Shown here: piece after piece, positions 1-8,988 of the stretch
Numbering within the stretch: the first letter of the stretch is position 1
Layout of the letters: every line of letters starts with the position of its first letter
Assembly: GCA_002437725.1 (NCBI GenBank)
Contig: DJRF01000015.1
Coordinates: forward strand, 1 to 45,880
Length of the DNA stretch: 45,880 nt
Direction of reading: 5' to 3'
DNA from: Treponema sp. UBA6367
GTDB lineage: Bacteria; Spirochaetota; Spirochaetia; Treponematales; Treponemataceae
Notes under the pieces: model-generated
The model's database searches: none
Seen by the model: the letters and a program-made list of their open reading frames with translations, nothing else
What the model was told of the DNA's origin: nothing
Made by a program: the position numbers and the translations under genes

Positions 1-67
1 GTAGCCGTGCCAGCTCTGAATTATAAAAGGAATTCTCCTTTCTGCGCTCACGCTCTTTTTTTGTCAT
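1..67 (-). CDS. Partial unknown small protein, runs off the window start
   Basis: An ATG at 67-65 overlaps the stop codon of the upstream 68-residue ORF as ATGA, the usual sign of translational coupling. The visible 22 residues begin MTKKERERRK and are strongly basic. The remainder lies outside the window, so no family can be assigned. It would be the third gene of a tight minus-strand set with the Rep-like gene. Confidence 0.45.
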   Translation of the reverse strand, partial: MTKKERERRKENSFYNSELARL

Positions 68-270
68 TTTCTCATAATCCCTTGTGCTATTTTTGTTTGA
101 AAATCATCAAAATGTTTTCTGATTTCCCAGTGCGCTTCTTCTACATTCATTCCGTCAAAGCAGTAGTCGCCGCTTATGCTTCGCCATGGGCACAATTTTC
201 CGTATTCATGGTATGCGCTTTCGCAGTTATTACATTTGGCATTAAGAATTTCATTTTCTGTTATTTTCAT
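64..270 (-). CDS. Small Cys-containing protein, 68 aa, unknown
   Basis: The ORF begins with ATG at 270 behind a good ribosome-binding site (GAGGAG, about 5 nt upstream). Its start overlaps the end of the Rep-like gene by 20 bp and its stop overlaps the next ORF as ATGA, so the three look cotranscribed. It contains a CNNC pair near residue 13 and two further Cys residues, compatible with a small metal-binding fold, but spacing does not match a family I recognise. One copy of the 20-bp palindrome (281-300) lies just upstream of its ribosome-binding site. Confidence 0.5.
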   Translation of the reverse strand: MKITENEILNAKCNNCESAYHEYGKLCPWRSISGDYCFDGMNVEEAHWEIRKHFDDFQTKIAQGIMRK

Positions 271-862
271 TTTTCTCCTCGACCGACACGTGTCGGTTCA
301 GTGCTTTTCTGAATATTCCGCCAGCAGAAAATGTGCGGTGGTCCTGCCTTATCCGCTTTTCAATTCCAATCAATTCATTATCTACGGAAGAGCTTTCAAA
401 CATGTTCAGATTGCAGAAATTCTCAATAGTTTCCACTGCATTTTTCTTATCCAAAAATTCAACATTGACGCTGACATCGGAAGAATTCCTCATCGCAGAA
501 CTCCAGGCTGAATACCAACTCAAATATATTTTTTTTCTGAGCCGCCATTCTTCAATTTTATTATCAGGCTTAGCCAAAACCAAAAGACAGAACCGAGGTC
601 TGCACATTCCTCTGTCGATGTCATAATCCACATGAAATTTTCTCAAAACACCGGAATATTTCTTGCTGAAAAAAGACCATCGGCTGTTGCTCCATATTCT
701 CCAGGCGCGGAACATTATATCTGCCATCTCCACAGTTTCCTGAAGTCCGCACCATCCGGCATCAAGAGAAATCCTGCACAGCAAATCCGGCGAATTTTTT
801 ATCACCTGAGCTATCAACAACTTTCTCTTTTTTGAAAAATACATATTTTCCACCAATGACAT
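251..862 (-). CDS. Rep_1-like rolling-circle replication protein homologue, probably inactive
   Basis: The 203-residue product resembles the core of Rep_1 rolling-circle plasmid initiators: the IKNSPD region followed by an RAWR-like segment, then KYSGVLRKFHVDYD and a following CLLVLAKP strand, then a W-rich helix with a V-V-F strand. This is inference from motif order only. The HxH metal-binding motif expected just before the LLVLA strand is replaced by RPRFC, and the catalytic tyrosine helix reads IENFCNL, so nicking activity is probably lost. The last residues (NRHVSVEE) are encoded by a copy of the 20-bp palindrome. A 9-bp inverted repeat (856-864 and 890-898) overlaps the start and could be an autoregulatory operator. 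Confidence 0.4.
   Translation of the reverse strand: MSLVENMYFSKKRKLLIAQVIKNSPDLLCRISLDAGWCGLQETVEMADIMFRAWRIWSNSRWSFFSKKYSGVLRKFHVDYDIDRGMCRPRFCLLVLAKPDNKIEEWRLRKKIYLSWYSAWSSAMRNSSDVSVNVEFLDKKNAVETIENFCNLNMFESSSVDNELIGIEKRIRQDHRTFSAGGIFRKALNRHVSVEEKNENNRK
281..300 (+). repeat. Palindromic repeat copy 1
   Basis: Contains the 16-bp perfect palindrome ACCGACACGTGTCGGT followed by TTCA. On the minus strand it encodes the C-terminal NRHVSV residues of the Rep-like protein. Confidence 0.9.
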
Positions 863-1349
863 ATAATTTCATATCTAAACCTGTAATAAATATGTCATTA
901 TAGAAATATCTTGTCAATATATAAATATTTCTTATAAAAATACAAATTTCCAAAATCTTAGTAAAAAACTCAGCAGAACCAAGCCGTACTACACAGCTAA
1001 TTATAGAAGAAAACAGACAGCCGCATTACACAAAAAACGCACGTAATACATATAATTCCAGAACTGGAAACAAAATAGCACGGCTTGTAGCACAAACCTT
1101 TATCTTGCGTCCAAGAGTTACTCTTTTTTCTCTTTTGCTCATTTCCACTCTTTTCAATAACGGCTCTTTTTCAGAAAATTCTTCTAATGACTTGAAAAGC
1201 ACGACTTTATCGGAAAAACTTCTTTTTTTTCATAAGACGAACCGACACGTGTCGGTTCAACAGCAGCAGCTGACACACCTGCCCTTGAAAAATCCTGAAT
1301 ATCGGTCTATAAATTGAACTGAACTTCTGCCCGCCCGAAGGAGTTCACA
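863..1349. other. Intergenic region with one palindrome copy
   Basis: About 490 bases without a convincing gene. A TTG-started 70-codon frame (1105-1317, plus) has no ribosome-binding site and is partly made of the palindrome at 1239-1258, so I do not call it. The last bases hold the AAGGAG ribosome-binding site of the topoisomerase gene (about 1338-1343). Confidence 0.5.
1239..1258 (+). repeat. Palindromic repeat copy 2 (fully symmetric 20-mer)
   Basis: GAACCGACACGTGTCGGTTC, symmetric over all 20 bases, about 90 bp upstream of the topoisomerase start. Confidence 0.9.
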
Positions 1350-3437
1350 ATGCTTATAATCGCAGAAAAGCCGAATGTCGCAGAGGAATTCGCCAGCGCA
1401 CTCTCGTGCAGGAAAACCGGCGGAATATATTCCGGCAAAGACATCACAATCACAAACTGCAAGGGGCATCTGTTCAGTCTAGAAGAGCCGAAACACTACA
1501 CTTCCGAATATCTTCCAGTCATCCCGGACAGATTCGGCTACCGCACAAATCCAAAGACATCAGAGCAGACTAAAATTGTCGTCAGCCTTCTGAAAAAGCA
1601 CCGCAACGATGAAATACTGATTGCAACCGACGCAGACCGCGAGGGCGAAGTCATAGCAAGGGAATGCCTTATAATGGCAGGAATCACGAATTTCAGCAGG
1701 ATAAAAAGGTTCTGGGTTTCGCAAGCTCTCACCGCCGAGGTTATAAAAGACGGAATCAGAAACGCAAGGCCGCTTGCAGAATACAACACGCTCTCCGCAC
1801 AGGGCTTTGCACGGCAGCACGCGGACTGGCTTGTAGGAATGAACTTCTCAAGATACATAAGCCGCGCCGCAAACAAAAAGCTCCCAGTCGGCAGAGTACA
1901 GACAGCGATTCTAAGCGCAATCTCGGAAAGATGCGACGCAATCAGGAATTTCAAAAGCCAAAAATACTTTGAACACTACGGAATATTCCGACCGACACGT
2001 GTCGGTTCAAGCAACGCAGGCTGCGCAGGAATATATTTTGAAAACAGCACGACAAAATTCCCGGACGATTCAAGAAGCCGAAAACTGAAAGAATGTGCCG
2101 GGAAGAAAGCAATCTTGAAAGAAAAAAAGGAAGAGGAAAAATCCGTTGAGCCGCCGCAACTCTACAACCTGAACTCAGCGCAAAAAGACGCGTTCAGGTT
2201 TTTCGGCTACAGCGCAGACGAGACGCTCTCAATAATCCAGTCGCTATATGACGACCTGAAATGCGTTTCATATCCGCGCACTCCGTCCAAAGTCATGGGA
2301 AGCGGAAACACAGGACTTTGCCGCGATGTGTTTGACAAGCTTTGCAAAGCATATCCTAAATACAGGCAGCTTGCCGAATGCGAGGATTTCTCAGCATCAA
2401 ACAAGAGGTGCTTCAACGACAAAAAACTTGAAGCCCACCATGCCCTGATTCCGCTGAAAGCCCTTCCTGAAAACGCAGGCGAGAAGCAGATGAACGTCTA
2501 CACTCTGATTCTTGAGCGTTTCATGGCGGCCTTTCTCCCGGAGGCAAAATATATCCAGCAGGTCTATATTCTTGAAACAGAAGGAAAAACTTTCAGAATT
2601 TCAGGAAGAAAGATAACTGAGCCTGGCTGGAAAAAGTTTTCTGACATACTGTCCGACCGACACGTGTCGGTTCAAAGTGAAGAAACAGAAAACGAGGCTC
2701 AGTGCCTTGACGGAATCGACTGGAACTCGCTTGTCCTTTCAGAAATTGAGACAAAAGAAAAATGGACCAAGCCTCCAAAATATTTCAACGAGGCAAGCAT
2801 TCTCTCGTTCATGGAAAACCCGAAGCCCGACCGACACGTGTCGGTTCATGATGAGCAAAACGAAAGACTTGTCGGGCTTGGAACTCCGGCGACGCGGCAC
2901 ACATTCATCCCGAAACTCACAGCGAACGGATACATTGAGGTCCAGAACAAGAATTTCATCTGCACAAAGCTCGGCGAGACGCTCCTTGCAGCTTTGAGAA
3001 ATTCCGCGCTGAAACAGGTCGCCGACATCTCAGCGACAACTCAATGGGAAAAGGATCTTGCGGAAAATCCTGAAATCTTCGAGAAAAAAATGAAGGACTT
3101 TGTGAGGCAGGCTGTCAGCACTGAAATCAAAATCGACCGCTCAGGAATCACGGCGGATGAAATCAAATGCCCAGTCTGCGGAAAGCCTGTCAGGGAAAGC
3201 CAGAAAAGCTGGTTCTGCACAGGCTACAAGGACGGCTGCAAATTCAAGTCGCTATGGAAAGAGACACGCGGAGCAAAATTCACAAAGTCAGACATAAAGG
3301 CCTTATGCGAGGGAAAAAAAACTTCTCTTAAAAAATGCACGAAGAAAGACGGCGGAAACTACGAGTGTCGCTTCATCCTGAACAAAGAGAACTCGTGGGA
3401 GCTTGAGCCGGTGTTTGAGAAAAAGAAAAAAAACTGA
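1350..3437 (+). CDS. topB: DNA topoisomerase III (type IA)
   Basis: The 695-residue protein relaxes or decatenates DNA through a transient 5'-phosphotyrosine. The N-terminal Toprim domain starts MLIIAEKPNV and carries the acidic DADREGE motif at residues 94-100. The active-site tyrosine is Tyr308 in CVSYPRT. The GLGTPATR motif follows near residue 508, and a C-terminal zinc ribbon starts at CPVCG with two further Cys. Length is normal for plasmid or ICE-borne TopB. A clear AAGGAG site precedes the ATG. Three seven-residue in-frame insertions (214-220, 436-442, 494-500) are encoded by copies of the same palindrome, all in what look like surface loops, so the enzyme may still work. Location between a Rep homologue and an IS suggests a mobile-element origin. 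Confidence 0.93.
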   Translation: MLIIAEKPNVAEEFASALSCRKTGGIYSGKDITITNCKGHLFSLEEPKHYTSEYLPVIPDRFGYRTNPKTSEQTKIVVSLLKKHRNDEILIATDADREGEVIARECLIMAGITNFSRIKRFWVSQALTAEVIKDGIRNARPLAEYNTLSAQGFARQHADWLVGMNFSRYISRAANKKLPVGRVQTAILSAISERCDAIRNFKSQKYFEHYGIFRPTRVGSSNAGCAGIYFENSTTKFPDDSRSRKLKECAGKKAILKEKKEEEKSVEPPQLYNLNSAQKDAFRFFGYSADETLSIIQSLYDDLKCVSYPRTPSKVMGSGNTGLCRDVFDKLCKAYPKYRQLAECEDFSASNKRCFNDKKLEAHHALIPLKALPENAGEKQMNVYTLILERFMAAFLPEAKYIQQVYILETEGKTFRISGRKITEPGWKKFSDILSDRHVSVQSEETENEAQCLDGIDWNSLVLSEIETKEKWTKPPKYFNEASILSFMENPKPDRHVSVHDEQNERLVGLGTPATRHTFIPKLTANGYIEVQNKNFICTKLGETLLAALRNSALKQVADISATTQWEKDLAENPEIFEKKMKDFVRQAVSTEIKIDRSGITADEIKCPVCGKPVRESQKSWFCTGYKDGCKFKSLWKETRGAKFTKSDIKALCEGKKTSLKKCTKKDGGNYECRFILNKENSWELEPVFEKKKKN
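1990..2010 (+). repeat. Palindromic repeat copy 3, in frame inside topB
   Basis: The palindrome is read as RPTRVGS at residues 214-220 of topoisomerase III, between two predicted strands (YGIF and GIYFEN). Confidence 0.9.
2655..2675 (+). repeat. Palindromic repeat copy 4, in frame inside topB
   Basis: Read in a different frame from copy 3, as DRHVSVQ at residues 436-442 of topoisomerase III. Confidence 0.9.
2829..2848 (+). repeat. Palindromic repeat copy 5, in frame inside topB
   Basis: Read as DRHVSVH at residues 494-500, shortly before the GLGTPATR motif of topoisomerase III. Confidence 0.9.
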
Positions 3438-3454
3438 ACCGACACGTGTCGGTC
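3435..3454 (-). repeat. Palindromic repeat copy 6, inverted, at the topB stop codon
   Basis: The exact reverse complement of copy 1. Its first three bases are the TGA stop codon of the topoisomerase gene. Confidence 0.9.
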
Positions 3455-3564
3455 GTAAGCAACATCAAGGCTTGTGGGAAACTCAGAGGCACTTCCAGAT
3501 GCCGCCCGTGCCTAAGCGCGGCGAGTTTTCCATAAGCCCTCATTTCTCATCTTGAAAAAACAGT

Positions 3565-4776
3565 TTGACATATCAAGGTTATTGTGCTTATTTAAACGAA
3601 TCGGACATTGATATGCGGCGAAACATTAGGCTCGGAGAATAACAAAATCCTGCAAATTCTTTTGACAGCTGTATAGCCAGCCCGACAAGGAATCTGCCAG
3701 AATGAAATACACACTTGAACACGTCAGAAACAAGCACCTGACAATCTGCGAGCGCACGCTTATCCAGCTCAGGCTCAAGGACGGACACACAGTCTACTCA
3801 ATCGCAAAGGAAATAGGCTGCGCATACAACACCGTCAAGAATGAAATCATAAGAGGCTCAAAGGAAATGTACAGAAGCCACCGTCTGTGCTACCGCGCGG
3901 AAACAGGGCAGGAAAAATACGAGGCAAACCGCGCCAACTGCCACAGAACCGGAAAATTCCGTGAATGCGCGGAGTTCATAAAATGTGTTGAGAGAGATTT
4001 TTCAAGTCCTCTGAAAAAATGGTCGGTGGATGCATCTGCCGGAAGGCTCAAAGCAGAACGGTTTTTCACAAAGAAAAATTCAGTCTGCACAAAAACGCTC
4101 TATAACTGGATTCACAAAGGAATTATGGAAGTGAGAGTCTCAGACCTGCCTGAAAGCCTGAGACGGAAAAGACAGATCCATAAAAATAGAACAGGAAAGA
4201 TGAGGCTGGGAAACAGCATAGAAAACAGGCCAGCGGAAGTCGCAACACGGAACACATTCGGACACTGGGAAATCGACACTGTAATCGGAAAAAAGAAAGG
4301 AAAGAACGCTGTCGTCCTGACGCTCGCCGAGCGCAAGACGGATTTCTACATAACGCGGAAGATTCCAGCGAAGGCAGCCAGTGCGGTCAATTCGGAAATC
4401 AAGCGGCTGTTCTCAGACTTTGGAGAAAATCCAGAGAAAATCTTTAGGACGCTGACATCGGACAGAGGCCTTGAGTTTGCATCGCTTGCGGAGGTTGAAA
4501 ATGAAGGCACAAAAATATACTTCGCGCATCCGTACTCGTCATACGAGAGAGGAATCAACGAGCGGCACAACAGAATTTTAAGACATTTCATCCCAAAAGG
4601 CACAGACATCAACAAAATCTCAGAGGCAGAGCTTGAGAGAATTGAAGACCTGATAAACGGACTGCCAAGAAAAAGACTAGGCTATAAGACTCCAGAAGAA
4701 CTTTTTAATGAGCAACTTGATTTAATCTACAGGCGTTGAAAAAAAATTCAAAAAATAGTGCAATTTGATATTGCAA
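3565..4776 (+). mobile_element. IS30-family insertion sequence (ends tentative)
   Basis: The transposase gene is flanked by imperfect inverted termini: TTGACATATCAA at 3565-3576 and TTGATATTGCAA at 4765-4776 (10 of 12 matching when inverted). I cannot see a convincing target duplication, so the exact boundaries are uncertain, although about 1.2 kb is a normal IS30 size. Confidence 0.5.
3702..4739 (+). CDS. IS30-family transposase
   Basis: The 345-residue protein has the IS30 layout: an N-terminal helix-turn-helix (AKEIGCAYNTVKNEI, about residues 35-50) and a DDE catalytic core. The core residues are Asp192 (HWEIDTV), Asp254 (TLTSDRG) and Glu287 (YERGINERHN); the 33-residue Asp-Glu spacing is typical of IS30. 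The protein is full length with no frameshift, so it may be active. It converges on the helicase gene downstream. Confidence 0.93.
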   Translation: MKYTLEHVRNKHLTICERTLIQLRLKDGHTVYSIAKEIGCAYNTVKNEIIRGSKEMYRSHRLCYRAETGQEKYEANRANCHRTGKFRECAEFIKCVERDFSSPLKKWSVDASAGRLKAERFFTKKNSVCTKTLYNWIHKGIMEVRVSDLPESLRRKRQIHKNRTGKMRLGNSIENRPAEVATRNTFGHWEIDTVIGKKKGKNAVVLTLAERKTDFYITRKIPAKAASAVNSEIKRLFSDFGENPEKIFRTLTSDRGLEFASLAEVENEGTKIYFAHPYSSYERGINERHNRILRHFIPKGTDINKISEAELERIEDLINGLPRKRLGYKTPEELFNEQLDLIYRR

Positions 4777-4929
4777 TTTTTGAAAATTATATTTTCTTTT
4801 CTGTTTATTAAAACTCATTTTCACACCTTTTATTGAAAAATCATTATTTTCAAAATGCAACCGAATACTTGTCTTATATTACGCTCAGCATATCAATTTT
4901 CTTGTCCTAAAAATATCATATCACAAAAC

Positions 4930-7767
4930 TCAATTTTTTTTCTCCACTTCATATCCCATCATTCTGTAAAAGTCCTCTTTCCAGACTATGTTGCCGCAGC
5001 CTTTTCCGTTGGCGGTGTAGTTTGTGCAGGCGAGAAAATGGTTTGTTCCGTCTTTTGATGACTTTACAATCAGATAGCCGTCGGCGCAAGAATCACACTT
5101 CATAATTGAAAGCTTGCCGGAGTCAAGGCGGTTTGTCATAAAGTCGCAGATTTCAGGCTCGTTTGTGCAAATCCAAAGGTTCAAGCCATAAGCCACCTTG
5201 TATTTGTGCTGTAGCGGATATCCGCAAATCGGGCAGGATTTTTTCAGGAGCGGATTTTCCTGCATTTCTTCGTTCCACTCGCCTTTCAGCACCACATTTT
5301 TATAATCATGTTTTATTTCCAAAAGGAATTCTGACGGATTTTCTTCCGGCGCGATAAAAAACACCCGATTCTTTGTCCGTGTCATCGCAACGTAAAACAG
5401 CCGTCTTTCCTCCGCAGCTTCTATTGAATTGTCGCGCTTCACAACATAATTCAAAACAGGATCATCTTCGATTTTTGAGGGAAATCCGTAAGTCTCATTT
5501 TTTCCGTTGATGACAATCACGTTGTCGTAGCCAAGTCCTTTTGACGCATGAGCCGTCATAAAAGTTATGTTCAGTTTTGGATATTTTACACATTTTACCT
5601 TGCTGCCGAAATTTTTATATTCAAACAAGCCTGAACGCTCAAGATTCTTTCCGTCAAACCCGAATCTGCCAAGCAATAATATAGAAGAATCTTTCTTGTT
5701 TTCCTGCCTGTTGAATTCCAGAATTTGCTCGATTGCGGTTTCAACAGCCTTTGCAAGATTATATGCGGCTCCACTTCTGTCATTCGCCTTGCGACCTTTC
5801 AGTTTTCCGTCGTAAGTATAAATTATGACAGGATCTTTTATCGTTTTCGGCGACTTTAAAGTCTTCTTTATTTGAGTTGCATTTTTCTGAATGAAATTTC
5901 CGGCTATATCAATGACTTCCTGCGAATTTCTGTATGTTTTTGTAATTGAAAGCAGCTCGGCATATCCCATTATCTCGGAAAATTTTGTGAACAGAGTAAT
6001 GTCCGAGCCGCTGAAAGCGTAGATTGACTGCCAGTCATCGCCAACCGCGATTATTTTCGCGCTGGAATTTTCATGCAATGCGCCGACCAAATCAAAACGC
6101 TGGCGTGAAATATCCTGATACTCGTCCACGATAATGTATTTGAATTTTATCTGGCTTCTGACCTGCTCCGATTCTTTCAAGAGCATTGCCGACTTGTTTA
6201 TCATATCTGAAAAGTCTATTGCGTTATGCTGGTTCAGATATTTCTGATATTCAAGATAACATTCCTTGCAGATGCGCAGAAAAAGTTTCGTCCGCACATT
6301 TGTAGATTTTGCAGACCATTCATCAAATTTTTCTTCGGAATATCCGTTCGTCTTGAAGTTGGAAATGAACCTGTCTATAAGATTTATGAGCTTACGTACA
6401 TAGCGACTTGAATCCTGCGCGCTGATTTTCTTCATAACCTCGCGGTTGTCTTTCGGATTCAAAACAAAGCCGAATTCTTCAAGCTTAATTTTCAGATGTT
6501 CCGTGAGTTCCTTTCCGTCCTTATATTTTGAGCAGGTGCAAATCAACTTTGTGTTATGTTGCCTGTGTATGGCAACTTTGTCATGCATTGCCTTGTTGTA
6601 TTTTTCAAGCTCTTCTTTGCTGTACCTGTTGTTGTAGCCGTCCTCTGTAACACCGAAATGCTCGATATATGCTTCACTTCCGTTCTGCCGGATTATAAAG
6701 TCGGGAGTGTAAGGCTTTTTCGCTCCAGGAATATCAAATTTATAGCGCGGCTCATATTCATACTCGATATTGTTCAGATACAGAAAGTTTGCAATCTGGA
6801 CTTCTTCATTTGAACGCAACTGCTCGTCCTGAATCGTTACATATTTTTTCGAGCCGGTCGGAAGCAGTTTTTTCTCATATTCGCCAAGCTCACTTTTCAA
6901 TGTTGAAAACGAAGATGATAAAATCTTATTGAACAGAACTGTCTTGTCTACAATTTCATCCGCAGGCGCATCGCAGTAAGAGGCGAAGAATTTTACAAAG
7001 TCGTTTACAATCCTTTCGTTCTGCAGAACCGAATCCTTGAAATAATCTTCCAAAACAAAATACAGCTTCTCGTTTTGAACTATATTGAGCTTTTCATCAT
7101 TCTGCTTGTGGAGAATTGCGTTTCCGGTCGAATGGAATGTTGTAATCGGGCAATTGATTTTCAGGCCTTTCTGGATTTTTTCCTTAAGCTCATCTACAGC
7201 CTTGTTCGTAAAAGAGACGACAAGAATTTCCTCCGGCTTTACATTCTGCTTTTCAACAAGATATTTTACCTTTGCCGCGACCGTCGTGGTTTTTCCAGCT
7301 CCCGCGCCTGCAATCACAAGGCAGTAATCCTCGTCCGTAAGAATGACCTTGCGCTGGTCGTCATCAAGATTTATTACCGGGTCGATTTCCTTAAGAATTG
7401 AATCAAGATATTCCTTTTCTGATTTCAGCTTGCGCTCAATGAATTCATGATTGTGGAATTTTATCAGTTCATCGAGTTTTTCAATATTCTGAAGAGAACT
7501 TTCAACATCTTTGACTTTCAATCCGTTTTTCCTGCAGTAATCTTTTAAGAAACCGTCCGCGCTAAGTTTCTGCACATAGCCAATCAGCTCCGAATTCTCA
7601 AGAAAATATTTTATGTAGTCGCTTTTCGCAATATATTTGTCCGCAGCCAGAAGATTTTTCAGGAAAATTTGAATTGAAGCGAATGTGTTTTTTGAACCTT
7701 CATTTTCCGTTTCTGATTCAGAGCGGGAAGAATTTTGATTATAAAAAAGTTTACTAAAAACAGACAT
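4930..7767 (-). CDS. UvrD/Rep-type superfamily 1 helicase with nuclease-like insert and zinc fingers
   Basis: The 945-residue protein is a 3'-5' SF1A helicase by motif content: Walker A AGAGAGKTTT (about residue 153), DExx box VDEYQD, GDDWQSIYAF, and a late SKGLGYDNV plus VAMTR motif. Between the first helicase motifs an insert of about 100 residues contains YEPRYKFDIP, YTPDFII and AYIEHFGV, which looks like a PD-(D/E)XK-type fold as seen in HelD-like or related helicases. The C-terminus has two four-Cys zinc ribbons of the topoisomerase type (CPICG...; CDSC...). It could act in repair or in processing the neighbouring mobile DNA. The start at 7767 has only a distant purine-rich site, so it is not certain. 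Confidence 0.85.
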   Translation of the reverse strand: MSVFSKLFYNQNSSRSESETENEGSKNTFASIQIFLKNLLAADKYIAKSDYIKYFLENSELIGYVQKLSADGFLKDYCRKNGLKVKDVESSLQNIEKLDELIKFHNHEFIERKLKSEKEYLDSILKEIDPVINLDDDQRKVILTDEDYCLVIAGAGAGKTTTVAAKVKYLVEKQNVKPEEILVVSFTNKAVDELKEKIQKGLKINCPITTFHSTGNAILHKQNDEKLNIVQNEKLYFVLEDYFKDSVLQNERIVNDFVKFFASYCDAPADEIVDKTVLFNKILSSSFSTLKSELGEYEKKLLPTGSKKYVTIQDEQLRSNEEVQIANFLYLNNIEYEYEPRYKFDIPGAKKPYTPDFIIRQNGSEAYIEHFGVTEDGYNNRYSKEELEKYNKAMHDKVAIHRQHNTKLICTCSKYKDGKELTEHLKIKLEEFGFVLNPKDNREVMKKISAQDSSRYVRKLINLIDRFISNFKTNGYSEEKFDEWSAKSTNVRTKLFLRICKECYLEYQKYLNQHNAIDFSDMINKSAMLLKESEQVRSQIKFKYIIVDEYQDISRQRFDLVGALHENSSAKIIAVGDDWQSIYAFSGSDITLFTKFSEIMGYAELLSITKTYRNSQEVIDIAGNFIQKNATQIKKTLKSPKTIKDPVIIYTYDGKLKGRKANDRSGAAYNLAKAVETAIEQILEFNRQENKKDSSILLLGRFGFDGKNLERSGLFEYKNFGSKVKCVKYPKLNITFMTAHASKGLGYDNVIVINGKNETYGFPSKIEDDPVLNYVVKRDNSIEAAEERRLFYVAMTRTKNRVFFIAPEENPSEFLLEIKHDYKNVVLKGEWNEEMQENPLLKKSCPICGYPLQHKYKVAYGLNLWICTNEPEICDFMTNRLDSGKLSIMKCDSCADGYLIVKSSKDGTNHFLACTNYTANGKGCGNIVWKEDFYRMMGYEVEKKN

Positions 7768-7887
7768 GGGCTATTTATATCCGCCTTTAGTATAAATCAT
7801 TTCTGCCGAATTGTCATTGATTGATATGCAAAATGACTGGAGAAAAAATAGGATTTTTCTATTCCTTGTTTTGATTAAATTTTTCGT

Positions 7888-8538
7888 GTGTTCTACAATT
7901 CCGACAAATATCTCTGCCCACTCTCACTATATGCAAGCCTCATGCGTTATCATGCTCGTATGAAACAAGACGACAAAATCGGAACTTATTTATTTTTTGG
8001 AACTTCTGGAAGCGGAAAAACGAATATTCTGTTCAAATTCCTGCGTCAGAAACTTCTAGAAGAAAAGCGATACGGCAACGGCAAAATGACTGAAACGCCA
8101 TACGAAGTTCTTTCCTTCAACAGCTTTAATATCTGCGCCAGTGAAATGTGCCGGAAGCTCTGCCGTATAATGAGTATTCCATGCAAGGCTGAAATCAGCA
8201 AATTTCCGAAAGATTACATCTACAGTTCGGACAAAACTTATTTTGTGGACACAAGCGGAAAACTTGACGTGCAAAAACTTGTATACGATTTCTTTTCAAA
8301 TGGTTCGTTCGCCACAAAATGTTTTCTGGCGATTCCAGCGGTTATTGACCTCCAGATTTTGAGCGGAATTTTAGAGCAATATTCCTTCTTAAAGGACTTT
8401 CAGGTTGTCCTGACTTTCTGTGATTTTGCAAATGACAAAAAGATAAATCAGCTTTCAGAATTTTTTGAATCAAGAAAGATAAGGATAGCAGCCCGCAACA
8501 TTTCAGGAACAATCGATGGGTCAATGGAATTTTTGTAG
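7888..8538 (+). pseudogene. SRP-type (FlhF/FtsY-like) GTPase fragment, probably frameshifted
   Basis: The 216-residue frame has a P-loop FFGTSGSGKTN, a DTSGK motif at the G3 position and a long helical repeat after it, in the order found in SRP-family GTPases such as FlhF. It lacks the N-terminal domains and a clear TKxD motif. No good ribosome-binding site precedes the GTG at 7888; the ATG at 7963 is an alternative. After the TAG at 8536 another frame stays open to 8714 and continues sensibly (GIFVGSFSS, then ARIIHRNF), so a frameshift near 8510-8530 has probably split the gene. Its neighbour is a FliG fragment, which supports a flagellar origin. Confidence 0.5.
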
Positions 8539-8694
8539 GCTCATTTTCCAGCGAAGACAATTTTCCGTACGGTAAACGCGTCGCAACAACCATGCTTGAA
8601 GTTGCAGAGTCCGCACGAATTATACACAGAAATTTTCTAATGAAGAATCAAGTCTTATTTTTCCGGAAGCCTGATTTCTCCAGACGACTCAACC

Positions 8695-8988
8695 TTATTC
8701 TTCAAGCAGTTTGATTTTTCCAGATTTTTCAAGTCCGAATATCACATCAAGAATTTTCTGCTGCGCCTCCAAGGAATCATTGCGAGAAACGTTCGTGTTG
8801 TACCGCATGTCTTCCGTTATCATCTGCTCCGCACGTTTTGACATATTGCGGAAAAACGCATCCTTGACTTCCGCACCCGCTTCCATCAAGGCATATTCCA
8901 GCTCCATAACATCGATTTCCTTTAGAACCAGCTGAATGTCTTTGTCCTTCAAAAGATAGATTTCATCAAAAGTCATTTCATTTTTCAT
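8695..8988 (-). CDS. Stand-alone FliG C-terminal domain protein
   Basis: The 97-residue product matches the C-terminal torque-generating domain of the flagellar switch protein FliG: DEIYLLKDKDIQLVLKEID, then ALMEAGAEVKDAFFRNMSKRA, then EDM and the EAQQKILD helix. A full FliG is about 330-340 residues, so the N and middle domains are absent. The ATG at 8988 is chosen because GGAGG lies 5 nt upstream; it is a normal translation start, not an obvious truncation scar. It may be an accessory switch component, a competitor of FliG, or a relic. Confidence 0.8.
   Translation of the reverse strand: MKNEMTFDEIYLLKDKDIQLVLKEIDVMELEYALMEAGAEVKDAFFRNMSKRAEQMITEDMRYNTNVSRNDSLEAQQKILDVIFGLEKSGKIKLLEE

Noticed and set aside
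762..953. Minus-strand 63-codon ORF at the Rep-like start
   Set aside because: Different frame from the Rep-like gene, overlaps it, and has no ribosome-binding site or recognisable features.
1105..1317. TTG-started 70-codon plus-strand ORF containing a palindrome copy
   Set aside because: No ribosome-binding site, no family resemblance, and its end is made partly of the repeat.
3565..4776. Firm IS30 boundaries with target duplication
   Set aside because: Termini match only 10 of 12 bases and no target duplication is visible, so ends are given as tentative.
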